A stretch of 64,000 nt of DNA from Amphiduros pacificus (taxonomy: Eukaryota; Annelida; Polychaeta; Phyllodocida; Hesionidae), in assembly GCA_949316495.1 (NCBI GenBank), contig OX439012.1, forward strand, positions 7,284,549-7,348,548, read 5' to 3'. Below, in pieces: positions 23,255 to 37,100 of the stretch; positions within the stretch are counted from its first letter, which is position 1, and each line of letters begins with the position of its first letter. The notes under the pieces were generated by a model. That model had not been told where the DNA came from and ran no database searches. It worked only from the letters and a program-made list of their open reading frames with translations. The position numbers were made by a program, and so were the translations under genes.

Positions 23255-23820
23255 TATTTTTGGATTGATGTTGTATACTTAAGATATATTGACTGATGCT
23301 GCATCATTAAGATATACTGATTGTTGTCGTATAATAAAGATAAAGTGTTTGATGCTGTATAATAAAGATATACTGATTGTTGTCGTATAATAAAGATATA
23401 CTGATTGATGTCATATAATAAAGATATAGTGTTTGATGCTGTATAATAAAGATATACTGATTGATGTCGTATAATAAAGATATAGTGTTTGATGCTGTAT
23501 AATAAAGATATACTGATTGATGTCGTATAATAAAGATATAGTGTTTGATGCTGTATAATAAAGATATACTGATTGATGTCGTATAATAAATATATTAAGA
23601 TCATTAAGATATATTGATTGGTGCTGTAACATTAAGATATACTGATTGGTGCTGTAACATTAAGATATACTGATTGGTGCTGTAACATTAAGATATATTG
23701 ATTGGTGCTGTAACATTAAGATATACTGACTGGTGCTGTAACATTAAGATATACTGATTGGTGCTGTAACATTAAGATATATTGATTGGTGCTGTAACAT
23801 TAAGATATATTGATTTATAA
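23255..23820. repeat. sister 28-bp array with a 56-bp higher-order block
   Basis: At 23600-23820 the unit is attaagatatactgattggt followed by gctgtaac, the same family as 19640-20812. At 23330-23590 the units have become a 56-bp pair: one half reads gatgctgtataataaagata and the other gatgtcgtataataaagata, alternating four or five times. The two blocks therefore share an origin but were amplified separately. Confidence 0.9.
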
Positions 23821-24070
23821 CAAAATGAAAACAAAAAACATCTGGAGAGAAAAAAACAACATGAGCTCAGCAATCAGATTCTATCTAGAATTGAATCATC
23901 CATGTCACAATTAAATACAAAGTATTTGCTAATCTCTCAGTTCTTGGATAAGGAACATCATCGACAACTCACTTTGGGGTATTTCTTACCAATGTATGTA
24001 TTAAATAAGTTTTAATACATTAATTTTCATCATAAGTGAAGGTAAAATTTGCAACAAATTAAATGGGCAG

Positions 24071-24184
24071 GAACACATGACAGAGTTGTGGACAGAGACA
24101 TTTAACACAGAGATTGGAAACAAGCTGAAGTTCTGCATTATCGCTCAGGTGAACCAATCTCGTGGTGGCGCCACCATCGCCACG
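24071..24184 (+). CDS. candidate internal coding exon, unknown protein
   Basis: A plus-strand segment of exactly 38 codons lies between an acceptor (atgggcag) and a donor (CCACG then GTAAATAC). It reads EHMTELWTETFNTEIGNKLK then FCIIAQVNQSRGGATIAT. Composition and the mix of buried and charged residues look coding, and neighbouring DNA does not. The pyrimidine tract before the acceptor is weak. It is the only candidate exon on the plus strand in the first 42 kb, and no partner exon was found. The phrase gttgtggacagagaca resembles the minisatellite at 24478, so a repeat origin is possible. Confidence 0.3.
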
Positions 24185-24477
24185 GTAAATACTACATTTA
24201 GACCTATAATATGTAAATACTACATTTAGACCTGGATCTGGAGATTTGTATAAATATGTCTTTTTTTCAAGAAATTATTACGAGAACTACTTACTTTTCA
24301 CATATCTATGTTAATCGTACATATATGACATCAAGAATGGAAGAATTTGTGCAATGAATGCAAAACTATCTATCTCTGATCCGTAACAGTTGCATGTCTG
24401 GATGGTGCACTGTGCTGACACCTAGTGGCAAACCTGCTTTTTCCAATCTGTTTAAATATCTCTGGTTGTGGATGACA

Positions 24478-24575
24478 AAAGAGTTGTGGACGATAACAGA
24501 GCTGTGGATGACAACAGAGCTGTGGACAACAACAGAGTGGTGGACGACAACAGAGTGGTGGACGACAACAGAGCT
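24478..24575. repeat. minisatellite, 18-21-bp unit, 5 copies
   Basis: Units of the type gagctgtggacgacaaca are repeated. The same word forms the terminal repeats of the MITE at 57757-57972 (gcagacgacaacagagctg), so the array probably grew from such an element end. Confidence 0.8.
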
Positions 24576-24583
24576 GCTTAGAT

Positions 24584-24901
24584 TTAACCCCTACGGGACT
24601 AGGCTATCTTAATTTTGGTGATTGGCAGGACGAACCAATTTTTTTCTGAACTAGTGTATCTACGTACCAAATTTATAAAATTTATAACCATTGTTATTCA
24701 ATATGCGTATTAAAATGCTGGGGGTCAAAAGTTCATGATTAAGGCAGTCTGACGTCATTATCATGATTACATTGTAACAAGTCGCAGCCCTACAATATGT
24801 TACAAATGACGTCATCAAGCCATAACAATGGGGACGTCAACGTCCTTCCCGTCCGTTGCCGGTGGTGGACGTTGCCGTCCTTCCCGTCCGTTACGGGTTA
24901 A
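24584..24901. mobile_element. piggyBac-like MITE, TTAA-flanked, copy 1
   Basis: The element is bounded by TTAA at 24584-24587 and 24898-24901. Its tips are CCCCTACGGGACTAGG on the left and the inverse of CCCGTAACGGACGGGA on the right. TTAA duplication with CCC/GGG tips is the hallmark of piggyBac transposons. The interior has no transposase and contains two TGACGTCA-type sites (ctgacgtcattatcatg, aatgacgtcatcaag). The copy at 63593-63909 is the same element in the opposite orientation. Confidence 0.85.
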
Positions 24902-26627
24902 ACTGATTGCCAATGCCATAGGCCGATTGCCGATCTCCATGTTGTTTTTTTTCCCCATTGAAAAGTACACACCGGAACTGTACAACTTTACCGGAACCAG
25001 AACTGTACAACTCCACTATATTTAATCATTTGTCGGAGAGATTGGCAGGGGGCCTATGGCAAAGACAATATTTATCACAATATTTGATGTTGTTGGCACA
25101 TCAATGTAGTTGACATCAACTTGATGAAAGTATTTTCGAAAGTGCTAATGCACTTTAAAGAAAATTCATTTTGTAACATTATGTAGGGTTGCAACATGTA
25201 ATCATGATTATGATAATTATACATGCCAACTGTCACTGTGTCTGAAAGCTTGGAACTCGTCACTGATAATCTGTCTACATTTTCATGAACACTGCGCCGT
25301 TTATACCTCAATTAAAACGTTTACATCAGTCTATTACAGCTATGCATGTAAGAACTATGTTTGGTCTCCAGTATGATCCAGTTCACTTACCTTTTGATGC
25401 ACTTTTTGGACAAAAATCAAGTTTGACATGTGGTTTGTGAATCATAACAAAAAATGGTACTGTTTCCGGTTCACAAGTTGACTTTGCGCGTGCGTCAATA
25501 ATCCACCACGTGCATTTGTTTACATCCGAGCAGCTGTCAAACCTGCCAATTTTCAGATATGGCAACCAATGCCTCATAACAGTCTGAATTGACATAAAAA
25601 ATGTGAAATAATATTGTTTGGGAATAATAACATGACAATTTGATGGAGGGCCAGATAAGTTTACAGGTACCGTGGCATAACAAGTAGACCTACCTGAAAG
25701 CAAAGATACTTTCTCTGTGCTGAAAGAAATATATTTTCTGTTCTTAGCATGTACATAGCATAAATGCAACTCCATTCATATGCGAACTTTACATTATCCT
25801 GGTAAATGTTTAGCATGTTGGGACTGTCCTTTCTGGAGTCTCTTCTGCAACATTTATGGTATCTTTTGTGATTTTTAGCTCTGCTGACTTCTTTCAAGTC
25901 GCAGAGATTTAGGAATGTGGAAAATGTCTGTCCATCCGTCTGTCATTTTGAAAGATTTAAAAAATCTTCCCCAACTACCAGTTAAATATGTCTCAAATTT
26001 TTCACAGAGGTAGATAAAAAATGTAGAGTGTAATTCAACACGAAATCATTGCCAATCTGGGCGAGATCTGAGCAGTGTAGCAGGTGAACAATGGCAAGAC
26101 TGAAAAAGTAGTTTTCCTTAATTTTTTTCATCAAAATATTCAAGAAAATAACAACATCATATGTAAATATATGATTAAATAAAGCTAAATTTTATGAGAA
26201 TTTTGCCCAATTCTAACACAAGAATACACGTGTACCCCAGGTTACGATTGCATAACGAGGAGTAATTCCTGACTTGGGGACACACATTTACATTACCATA
26301 AAATCGTTTCAGATTATCTTTAGCATTTACACCATAATGAAAACACTGCTACACACTTTATCTTATCAATGCTAATAGTAGAAATATATTTTTTTAGATT
26401 AAAAGTATTATTTGACACAGTTAATGCCGCTTTGATTTTATCTTTAAAAATATGGCCTGTTTAATCAATTTTAAGGAGGGAGTAGTATTGTCATCTATAT
26501 AAGACACCGCGCCACTATGATTTAGGGTCTTTTAAATGTGATGTTTGTAAATAACTTTTTGTTGTGCCCAGAAAAATGTAAGAAGACATCATATTTTTGT
26601 TTTGGATTTTTAAAAATGTATTTAATA
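24902..26627. other. noncoding stretch with a hairpin and a possible first exon
   Basis: Three things can be said. On the minus strand a good donor (CAAAAG then GTAAGTGAAC) at about 25391 follows a CpG-containing stretch (25470-25530), which could be a 5' exon of a minus-strand gene; its 130-codon frame matches nothing known to me. A hairpin lies at 25879-25906 (ctctgctgactt against aagtcgcagag), followed by a tgtccatccgtctgtc tract, a pattern seen at transposon ends. The remainder is AT-rich without recognisable content. Confidence 0.35.
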
Positions 26628-28430
<1,803 letters not shown>

Positions 28431-29124
28431 GTTGCCATGGCAACAATTATCATTTTATTTCTGCCATGGACTCCATTTAAATACAATAATGATCACATTA
28501 TAAGACCACAAGACAAAAAGTGCCACAATCAATGTATTTATCTCACCAATTGATAAATTAAGTATGTCTCTTTGAAAAAAAGTGTAGAAATTTGATTAAA
28601 TTGGTTTCCATGGCAACCTATTTCCTTTGTAAATAGTCATTTTTGTAATTTATTGGTATGTGTTCTTGACCAACACATTCATGCCAAATATAAAATTCTT
28701 TCATAAATAATATATGAATATGGACAAAAATATGTAATTGAGATTATTCTGAAACTTAACTTGATATGTTATTAATGGTTGCCATGGCAATATACGCCAT
28801 TAGAATTTATATCATAGTCTCAATTTGTTTAAAGCATGAGTATAGCATTATGTGACTAGACAAAAATTGTCAAAATTTATGCATTTGTGTCACCCTCAGA
28901 CAACTTCGGAAGGTCAAATTTTTAAAAATGGCTAAAAATGCCCATATAACTGTTACCATGGCAACCATAAAATATGTTAATTGGCTAATTTTGCCTCTGA
29001 AGTATGTTATGGATTCCATGTGTTTGCAAAGTTTAGGAAATCTAATACATAAAATGTAAAAGTTATGGGGACAAGTATATTTATCTTTAATATGCTAAAA
29101 AAATTATTTGGTTACCATGGTAAC
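28431..29124. repeat. five RFX-type palindromes at about 173-bp spacing
   Basis: GTTGCCATGGCAAC at 28431-28444 is followed by close versions at 28604-28617 (GTTTCCATGGCAAC), 28778-28791 (GTTGCCATGGCAAT), 28952-28965 (GTTACCATGGCAAC) and 29111-29124 (GTTACCATGGTAAC). Spacings are 173, 174, 174 and 159 bp. The DNA between them is strongly diverged but shares scattered phrases (aatttgt, atttat, caaaaat), so this is an old tandem repeat whose palindromes are best preserved. The motif matches the X-box bound by RFX factors. Single copies also occur at 3506 and 12093. Confidence 0.7.
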
Positions 29125-29417
29125 AGTGATATCTCAAAATCTAAACGAGCAACATATATTTTTTTCATGAAAAACTGACCCCCAATGTGTCTTCTTCCTT
29201 AATATAATAAAATTAGACCATGTATTTTGGGGGACGAGTAACTCCCAAAATAAACATCTTTCTGAGATTGGCTCCCCTACTATTTACGGCACATCGACAC
29301 AATGAGGTCATTCATTGCCAAAAACAGAAAAAACAGAAACATAATATTGACTAGGAACAAAATGTAAATGTTAATACAATATGTAGATAACAAGAATTTA
29401 ACAATATGATATATATT
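29125..29417. other. noncoding stretch
   Basis: AT-rich sequence with no recognisable gene or repeat. Confidence 0.4.
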
Positions 29418-29960
29418 GTTACGTATGGTTTGTACGTATCCGACCTATGGGGACATAAATGGGAATATGGAACTATACTCGCTGGCGACTGTGAGCTGGG
29501 GCCTTAACCTAGCTACCTACTCGACCTATCTGATTGGGAGGTAAGAAGGACTGCAGACTCAGCGTATACAATGCACAATAGTCGTCTTTATTCGGTGCTC
29601 GTATACACTACAGTCTGGTTAGGAAGGCATGGCAAGAGTGTAATATATGAAATATCCAAATGCTGATAATTGTTCAGAGCCCTCAGGCTTGTTAATACAC
29701 CCAAAGTCTATACAAGTGGCAGTCATGAGACAGAGTGTCGTGGATCTTCTTGGCAAGTGGTTTCTGCTCCCCGAGTAGCGATTTCGGGGCCTTTTTAACT
29801 GATTCTGAGTGCATATTAATGAGCGTTGGCCTGCTGGCTTCTCTGCAGCTTCTGGCGCAGTTCCGGCTGGGACCATCACGTCATCTTCCTGTCGGATGAG
29901 TAATGCATCTCGTTAGCCTGCACTTGTTGGCCTTCACGTTTGCACTCTGTAACCTCTGTG
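29418..29960 (-). mobile_element. possible LTR-like fossil
   Basis: Read on the minus strand the block ends in TACGTAACA (at about 29419) and contains an AATAAAG signal near 29590, followed by a GT-rich stretch, as an LTR would. It is GC-richer than its surroundings. I see no second copy, no adjacent internal region and no clear target duplication, so it would be a solo or partial LTR. The minus-strand frame of 86 codons is not recognisable. Confidence 0.3.
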
Positions 29961-30334
29961 ATCTCTGCCAGATATCATGATTGTCTATACTTGTATATAA
30001 GTGTCTATGGATGGGCAATCCGTATCCTACAATATTACATGTTACATCTAACAAATATGATAAATATGTATAATTTTTTAAAAGACTTTGTTCAGTGTGA
30101 TATTCCAGCGCAATTGCAACTTGAAACAGACAAAAATAGTAATATGTTTCTTAAATTCAGTGTACGGGATAAGCATACTTATTGGACCCTTGTCCAATGC
30201 TGCTTTGGTCTGCAGCCTCATTTCCAAGGATTCCAATTTGACTGAGAATCCAATAAAAACGAATCTCTTTATTTTCCTCAGTACAGAGTCGGCTTAAAAC
30301 TGACTCTGTTTTATGCTGTTCGAAAATTTGGTAA

Positions 30335-30490
30335 ATAAAAGGATTTTTTCCAATCCTTTGCTTTCAATGCCTGTAAACAAGACAAAGAATCAGAAAATAT
30401 TAAAAATATCTGATTTGGAAAAGTCTCCACATGATCTAAAGGAAGGTACAAAGCGTGAAGTTCAGTAGAATAAATGGACGATTTATTTGG
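30335..30490 (-). mobile_element. LINE fragment, RNase H domain
   Basis: The minus strand encodes STELHALYLPLDHVETFPNQ and then IFLIFSDSLSCLQALKAKDW. The pattern, with a conserved Glu in ELHAL and Asp in FSDSLS, is that of the RNase H domain in some non-LTR retrotransposons. The fragment ends soon after and lacks the rest of the ORF. A more decayed copy lies at 38755-38880. It sits downstream of the Ig gene's polyadenylation signals. Confidence 0.7.
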
Positions 30491-30668
30491 CAGACTGGCT
30501 GAATAAATATGATTTACTGGTTGAATAAATATGATAGCTCTTAACAACAGCTGCAGCAGGCTTGTCATCATCACATGACTAATAAAACTGGAAGGCATGG
30601 ATACAAAAAGGTATAGAGAAAAATAGACCTTTTAAATAAAAATGTCATGTTTATGGATCATAAGCACA

Positions 30669-30972
30669 TTTATTTACATTACCATATACCAAAAGGCCTA
30701 TCTTTATTCACCTTGTGGAGCTGATACCGTCAAAAGTTTCAGTGATAAAGCCACCTCCACTGAATGACGCTACCAACAGAAGAAATTGGGTTGTTTTCTG
30801 CAGACTTCTGAACAACTATGGTCTTAGCGGTTTCAACAACATCCTGCTTTTTGACAGTGCTACTACTACATTGTTGCTTGAAGCAGTTTGCTCTTTGATT
30901 GGCAATACAATTTCTCCGTTGGCCATGACCGTGAATCAAATGAAAATCAGATCAAATCAAATCTAAGACGTC
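30669..30972 (-). promoter_or_regulatory. 3' UTR and polyadenylation signals of the Ig gene
   Basis: On the minus strand, after the stop at 30973-30975, two AATAAA hexamers occur at 30708-30703 and 30674-30669. Cleavage would be expected shortly after one of them, giving a 3' UTR of roughly 280-330 bases. Confidence 0.5.
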
Positions 30973-31121
30973 TTATGAATCATCCTTCTTCAGGCCTTCC
31001 TCTTCCTGGACTAACTCAACCTTCTCTGGATCCTCTTCTTTAAAAAAAGACAATTTTATGTTTGTTTCTTGTACTGTCACTGGTGGCAAGTTTTTCCGTC
31101 GTTTGAAGATCGATACTGGTG
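30973..31121 (-). CDS. Ig gene exon: cytoplasmic tail and stop
   Basis: The acceptor tctatttaag precedes CACCAGTATCG. Two bases complete the phase-1 codon from the transmembrane exon, then 48 codons and TAA follow. The peptide starts PVSIFKRRKNLPPVTVQETN and ends in an acidic stretch (KEEDPEKVELVQEEEGLKKD). The phase match to the transmembrane exon 6.9 kb away supports the join, but an intervening exon cannot be excluded. Confidence 0.6.
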
Positions 31122-34100
31122 CTTAAATAGACATTGGGAAATATGAACTCAATGATGGAACAGTATTAGTAAAATTGTTGGGGTCAAAATACTATTTGCA
31201 AGGCTAGGCTGGGAATTACTATGTTCATTAACAAAGACAATCGATGGTGTAGGCCAGCACCATGCACATATGAAAATAAAACTATTATTCATAACCATAA
31301 CTTTATACATGTTTGTGTCTTGGAAAATATATACACAACAATGTGAAAAATAAAGGGTTTCTTAAACCACCCCAAACTGGTATATCAATGGTACTTTTGC
31401 ACCACTCTTATATGCACACCTTCAACATGAACGACTCTATTGTCCAAATTGAAGTACGTTTTAAAGTTTGTTTGTTTGGGGTTTACATCACTTTCAACAT
31501 TATTTCAGTCATTTTGTGATGAGAAGATATAGTGCTGCTTCACTGAATTGTCATATCGCAGGTCCTTAACATGACAACCCACTCAGTCACAGACAATGGA
31601 TTAATCCTTTAGGCACGGACCTTGTGCCTTTGTAAAAGAATTACATTGGCGAATGTAAATAAATAAATAGAATGTGTAAGAAAGGACACTGCCATATAAT
31701 ATACAGACAAACTACTCAGAGGCCATGTTGGATGTTGATTGGGACTTTATTGATAGCTGCATTCTGATTGGTCGATAATCAGATCATGACAAGTCATGCA
31801 TATACATTACATCCTTTCTCCTAGATGTTTTTTCTTACACATATAATAAAGATCATGACTTAACATTTGCTGATGTTCTATAACATAATAATACAATTTC
31901 AATGATGTTATATTATCTTTTCACCTCTTTTCTTTTGAGAGAAAAAATGAACTTTTATATTCTGTACTCCATTAGGTGACATTAGCTCACTTTGTACCAT
32001 AATGACATTTTATGCACTTAGCCATAGTATTATGTGATGGCTTCATTGACCATAGTCCCACTAAAATCTAAAGTGTCTTTCAAAATTGACTTGTATACTG
32101 TCTCTCACTTTATCTGACTCGCATCTGAATCAGTTTGATTTACAGATCCATTGATATCTGAGATCTTATGACGAGCTGGTGGTTGTTATATTTTTTTGGT
32201 ATTTTTATATTTTTTTTTTTTTATAGACACATTGACAAAACAATGAACAACATTACAACTGTGGTACCTTTCTCACTCAAACTTTCATACTGACATGGCA
32301 CATTAGACAAAAACACTGTTCTATATTCAAACATAGACCAAGAATGAGACATTTATGTTTCAAACATCATTTACAGTTACATTTAGCATAACAATTCTCT
32401 ATATACAATGATAGACTTTTCAAGGGTTATTTATGACTATCATAAGCAATATACATGTACAAAAATATCTCTTGAGGTACAAAAATATAGACAGTGACTT
32501 AGGATATTACAATACACACAAGTAAGTTTTCTTGGCACAATCCAACATGCAAAAATACATATCATAATCATGATAATACTTCAACATACAATTCAACATC
32601 AGGATGGACATTAAATTTTAAACACATTTTGATATAAGCACATTTCAACATAGCACATCCATCCACTGGAAGATATGGAATTAGTAATCTCACATGAATG
32701 GCACATAGCATAGCTTCTCTCCTGAGTGTATGATATTATGCACAACACAATAAAATGCTCCTCATCACATAATCAATACACACATTGAACACAAATGGCT
32801 TCTCTCCTGAGTGCATTCGGAACAATATCAGTATCTGGGCAAGTTATTATTCAAGTTTCACAATAAATGATGATTATGAAGATGGACTATTTACAATGAC
32901 TGATTTGCATATTATCTCTTTTCAGTATCTTGGCACATATTACTTTGGTTATTCACAAATCAAGCCTTTTTGTGGGCTTGCTCACTCGACCACTGCGTGT
33001 GGTCACAACTGGTGATTGTACATTTGTTGAAATACTGATATTTGGTTTCTGAGGTTGCTGCAACTGGACGCGTGCAGGCTTACTGATGCTCACACCTGAG
33101 CTCTCTGGAAACTGCAACTGACGAGCAGGCGTATCCATTCTGTGACGGCGACTGTCACATGACTTCTCTCCTGTGCGATTTACACTAGGTTGCTGCAGGC
33201 TATCTGCAGGCTTCAACGGGGTACGTACAGGTTTCTCTCCTGTGTGTGTTGGTGATTCTACCATAGGTTGCGCTACAGGCAACATTGCAGGCTGTGCTGC
33301 GGGTTTCTCTCCTGTGAGTAATCTCTGAGCAGATGTCATCTGTGTGGAGATGGGCTGATCTCCGGCAACTAACTGCGGTTCGCGTGTGCGAAATATGTGT
33401 TGGCGATTACGTCTATACACTTTGTGTCCTGCGGAGGCTATGTTATAGCTCCGGGGAGTATCTGACCTCTTACACTTGACGATCCCAAGTCTCCAGGTAC
33501 CTTTGGGACATCGGAATCTGACGATATCACCCTCTTTGAGGTCTGGCTTTGGCTTGCCAGCTTTCTGGTCATAATAAAACTTCTGCTTTCTTTGGCGCTT
33601 CACCAGACTGTTGTGTACTGATTCAGCCACTGCAGGCTTGAGTAGAGATTCTTTCATTGGAAGCCGCGATCTGAGCCTCCTGCTCATGATGAGCTGAGCT
33701 GGTGATTTGCCAACTCCATCTAATTCAGTGTTTCTGTAATTGAGCAATGCCAAGTAAGGATCGCCACCTTCCTCAGTTTCCAACTTTTTGAACATATCCT
33801 TCACAGTTTGCACTGTCCTCTCTATTTGTCCATTGGACTGGGAATGTCCGGGTGAAATGGTAGTATGCTTAAATTCCCACTGGTCTGCGAAACGTGCGAA
33901 TTCACTGCTAGCATACTGTGGTCCGTTATCACTCACTACTTCATCTGGAATGCCATGTCTGGCGAACATAGACTTCAATGCGTTTATCATGGAACTACTT
34001 GACTGATCGTTCAGTCGACTCATCTCTGGATACTTTGAGAAGTAATCCACACACAACATGTATTCCTGATTCTTATAGTGAATCAAGTCGGTGCCAACCT

Positions 34101-37100
34101 TGGCCCATGGACGATCTGGAATGTCATGAGATATCATAGGCTCACTGGGCTGACTTTTGCGGTTCTCCTGACATGTACCACAAGTTCCAACAATGTTCTC
34201 AATTTGTGCATTGATGCCTGGCCAAAATACTGCATCTCTGGCCCTGGCTTTGCATTTCACAACGCCCTGATGAGATTCATGAATGCGTGACAATACTTCT
34301 GATCTCAAACTGGCTGGAATGATGATCCTTTCTCCCTTGTAGAGAATGCCATCTCTGTAAGTGATCAGATCTCGGTACTGGAAGTATGGACGGACTTCAT
34401 GTGGTACCAGACGGCTTTCATCTGGCCATCCAGACATCACTACATCAATCAGGCACTGTAAAGTCTGATCACATGCTGTTGCTTCCTTGAATTTCATGTG
34501 TAGACTTGGAGCTATCTCCACCACATTGACATCAATGGTGGTATCAAACAGATCATTAGGAGTTGTCTCTGGCAAGTAAGCTCTGGATAAAGTGTCTGCG
34601 AGAAACATTTCCTTGCCTGGTCGGTACACAAGGTGCAAGTCATATCTCAGTAATCTCATACGCATACCCTGTAACCTCTGAGAGAGCATGTGTAGTGGCT
34701 TCTGCATGATAGAGATCAAAGGCTTATGGTCAGTTTCCACAATCACAGACTTCGAAAAAATATAATCGTGGAATTTCTTGCAGGCAAAACAAACAGCCAG
34801 CATCTCTTTCTCTATCACAGCATATCTGGATTGGGTCTCATCCAGCGCCTTGGATCCATACGCGATCGGGTGACCTTCCTGTACCAACACTGCACCCAGA
34901 CCAGATTTGCTCGCATCAGTTTGCATCATCACTGGCTTGTGTACGTCATAAAACTGTAAAACAGGTGCCTGTGTGACAAGTGCTTTCAACCTCTGGAAGG
35001 CATCTTCCTGCGCCTTGTCCCAGTGCCACTCAACCTTGGACTCGAGCAGCACACGCAGCGGCTTGGCTTCATGGGACAGATTTGGGATGAACTTGTGTAG
35101 GTATCCGACAAGTCCAACAAACCTGTGTACTTCTTCTGCTTTAGTTGGTCTCGGCATATCCAGTACAGCCCTAACTCTCTCCGGACTTGGTTTCAGTCCC
35201 TGTCTGGATATCACATGACCAACGTATGCGACTTCTGGCATCGCAATCTTTGTCTTTTTGCGATTCAACTTGAGACCACTCTCACGACACCTCTGTAACA
35301 TCCTGCGTAAAGCAATATCATGATCAGCTGTGGTGACACCATGAACCAACAGGTCGTCAACCACTAATTTCACACCATCCAAGTCACCAAATATATCTAA
35401 CATTGTCTGGTTGAACAAATCACTACTCACATTAAGACCAAATGGCAGTCTGAGAAAACGATAACGACCCCAAGGTGTGTTGAATGTGGTGAGTAGCGAA
35501 CTCTCATGATCAAGTTCCATCTGCCAAAATCCAGAGTCAGCATCAAGGACTGAGAACAAAGAAGCTCCTGGTATACATGCTGATACCTCCTCTACAGTCT
35601 GCATTGGGTGATGTGGACGCTTCAAAGCCTTGTTCAATTTAGTCGGGTCCAGACACACCCTGACTTTTCCATTGGATTTCCTGACAACAGTCATACTACT
35701 GACCCATGGTGTGGGCTCACTTTGTTTAGTGATCACATTCAGACGCTCCATGCGATCCAGTTCCGCTTTGACCGGTTCACGCAAAGCATATGGGATCCTT
35801 CGCGGAGGATCTACTGATGGTGGAACAGAGGGATCCACTTCTATGTGGCAATTAGAAGTGACACATCCAATTTCACAGTTGAAAACATCCTGGTATTCAT
35901 CCAGAATTGTGTTTTGACTCCGGACATCATCCAGATGTTCAGACACTGAGAGTATACGCTTGATCAAGCCTAACTGTTGGCATGAGTCTCTTCCGAGGAT
36001 CGGTTCAACATTCTCGACGACTTGAAATGTCAATTCATGGCCATTTACTTTCAGGGTTAACTGACCAATAGGCTTTATGTCATGTTTGGAAAATGACATA
36101 AGTTTCACACGGGAAGTTTTCAGCGACTGAGACAAACCCAACTGTTGCACTACAGAATACGGGAGCACATCCGCCTCAGATCCGGTATCGAGCTTAAACT
36201 TCACACCTTGACCTTGGATGAACAAGGTTTCTGTCCATGGAGATTTGTGTGGACTGTCAATTGTGATTTCCCCGACAAACAACGTGTCATAATCATCTAC
36301 CTCTTCCGGGTCATTTACTATTTCCACCTCATGCACACGTCTATGACCCCTTCCACGACCACCATAGCCATGACTCCTATGACTACCACGGTGACCACGG
36401 TTACCCTGGTGACGATATTTACTTGAAGTTGAGCGACACATGTGTTTGAAGTGACCAGTCTTGTTACATGCATGACAAGACTTTCCTGCAGCAGGACAGT
36501 GACCCTGTGCATGTCTGGTGCCGCAGTTTCCACATGACTCATGGAAACTAGCACTCTGCTGAGCTCTCGGGGGGTGAGATTTACTGGGTGGGGCTTTCAC
36601 ATGTGCTTTCACAGTGTCAACTTGTGATACCTGATTTAGCTGATCAGGCGTGATTTCAGCCAATCTACATAAGTCTGTGCATTTCTGCAGGGTGAGATCT
36701 GCAGTCTGTAACAACTTTTCCCTGAGTTTTGAATCATTAATTCCACATACTATGCGGTCTTTTAGCAAAGAATCTTTCAAGTCACCATATGCACAATCTT
36801 TCACTTTACTTTGCAGCCTGGTCAGATAACAGTCAAATGATTCACCAGCCTTTTGGTTGCATGTGTTGAACTCATATCTAACAACTGTAATATTGACTGT
36901 CCCTTTGCAAAAATCCCTAAATTTCTTTGTGAGTGGTTTGATTTTGTCTTTGTCTTCCGGTGTAAAAGTCATATTGGAAAACACCTGCTGGGCTTCTGGC
37001 CCAGCCACATGTAGAAAAAGAGCACATTGTGCTGCCTGATCTTTGACACTAAAACCACTTGCAATATTGTAGAAGTCAAAGGCCCTAATCCATTCATCAA

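Noticed and set aside
23935-23990. donor-like motif similar to that of the 33-bp microexon
   Set aside because: The sequence before it has no acceptor and no open coding segment; the likeness is limited to a few bases.
29619-29879. 86-codon minus-strand frame as a gene
   Set aside because: It lies within a block with LTR-like features and has no domain.
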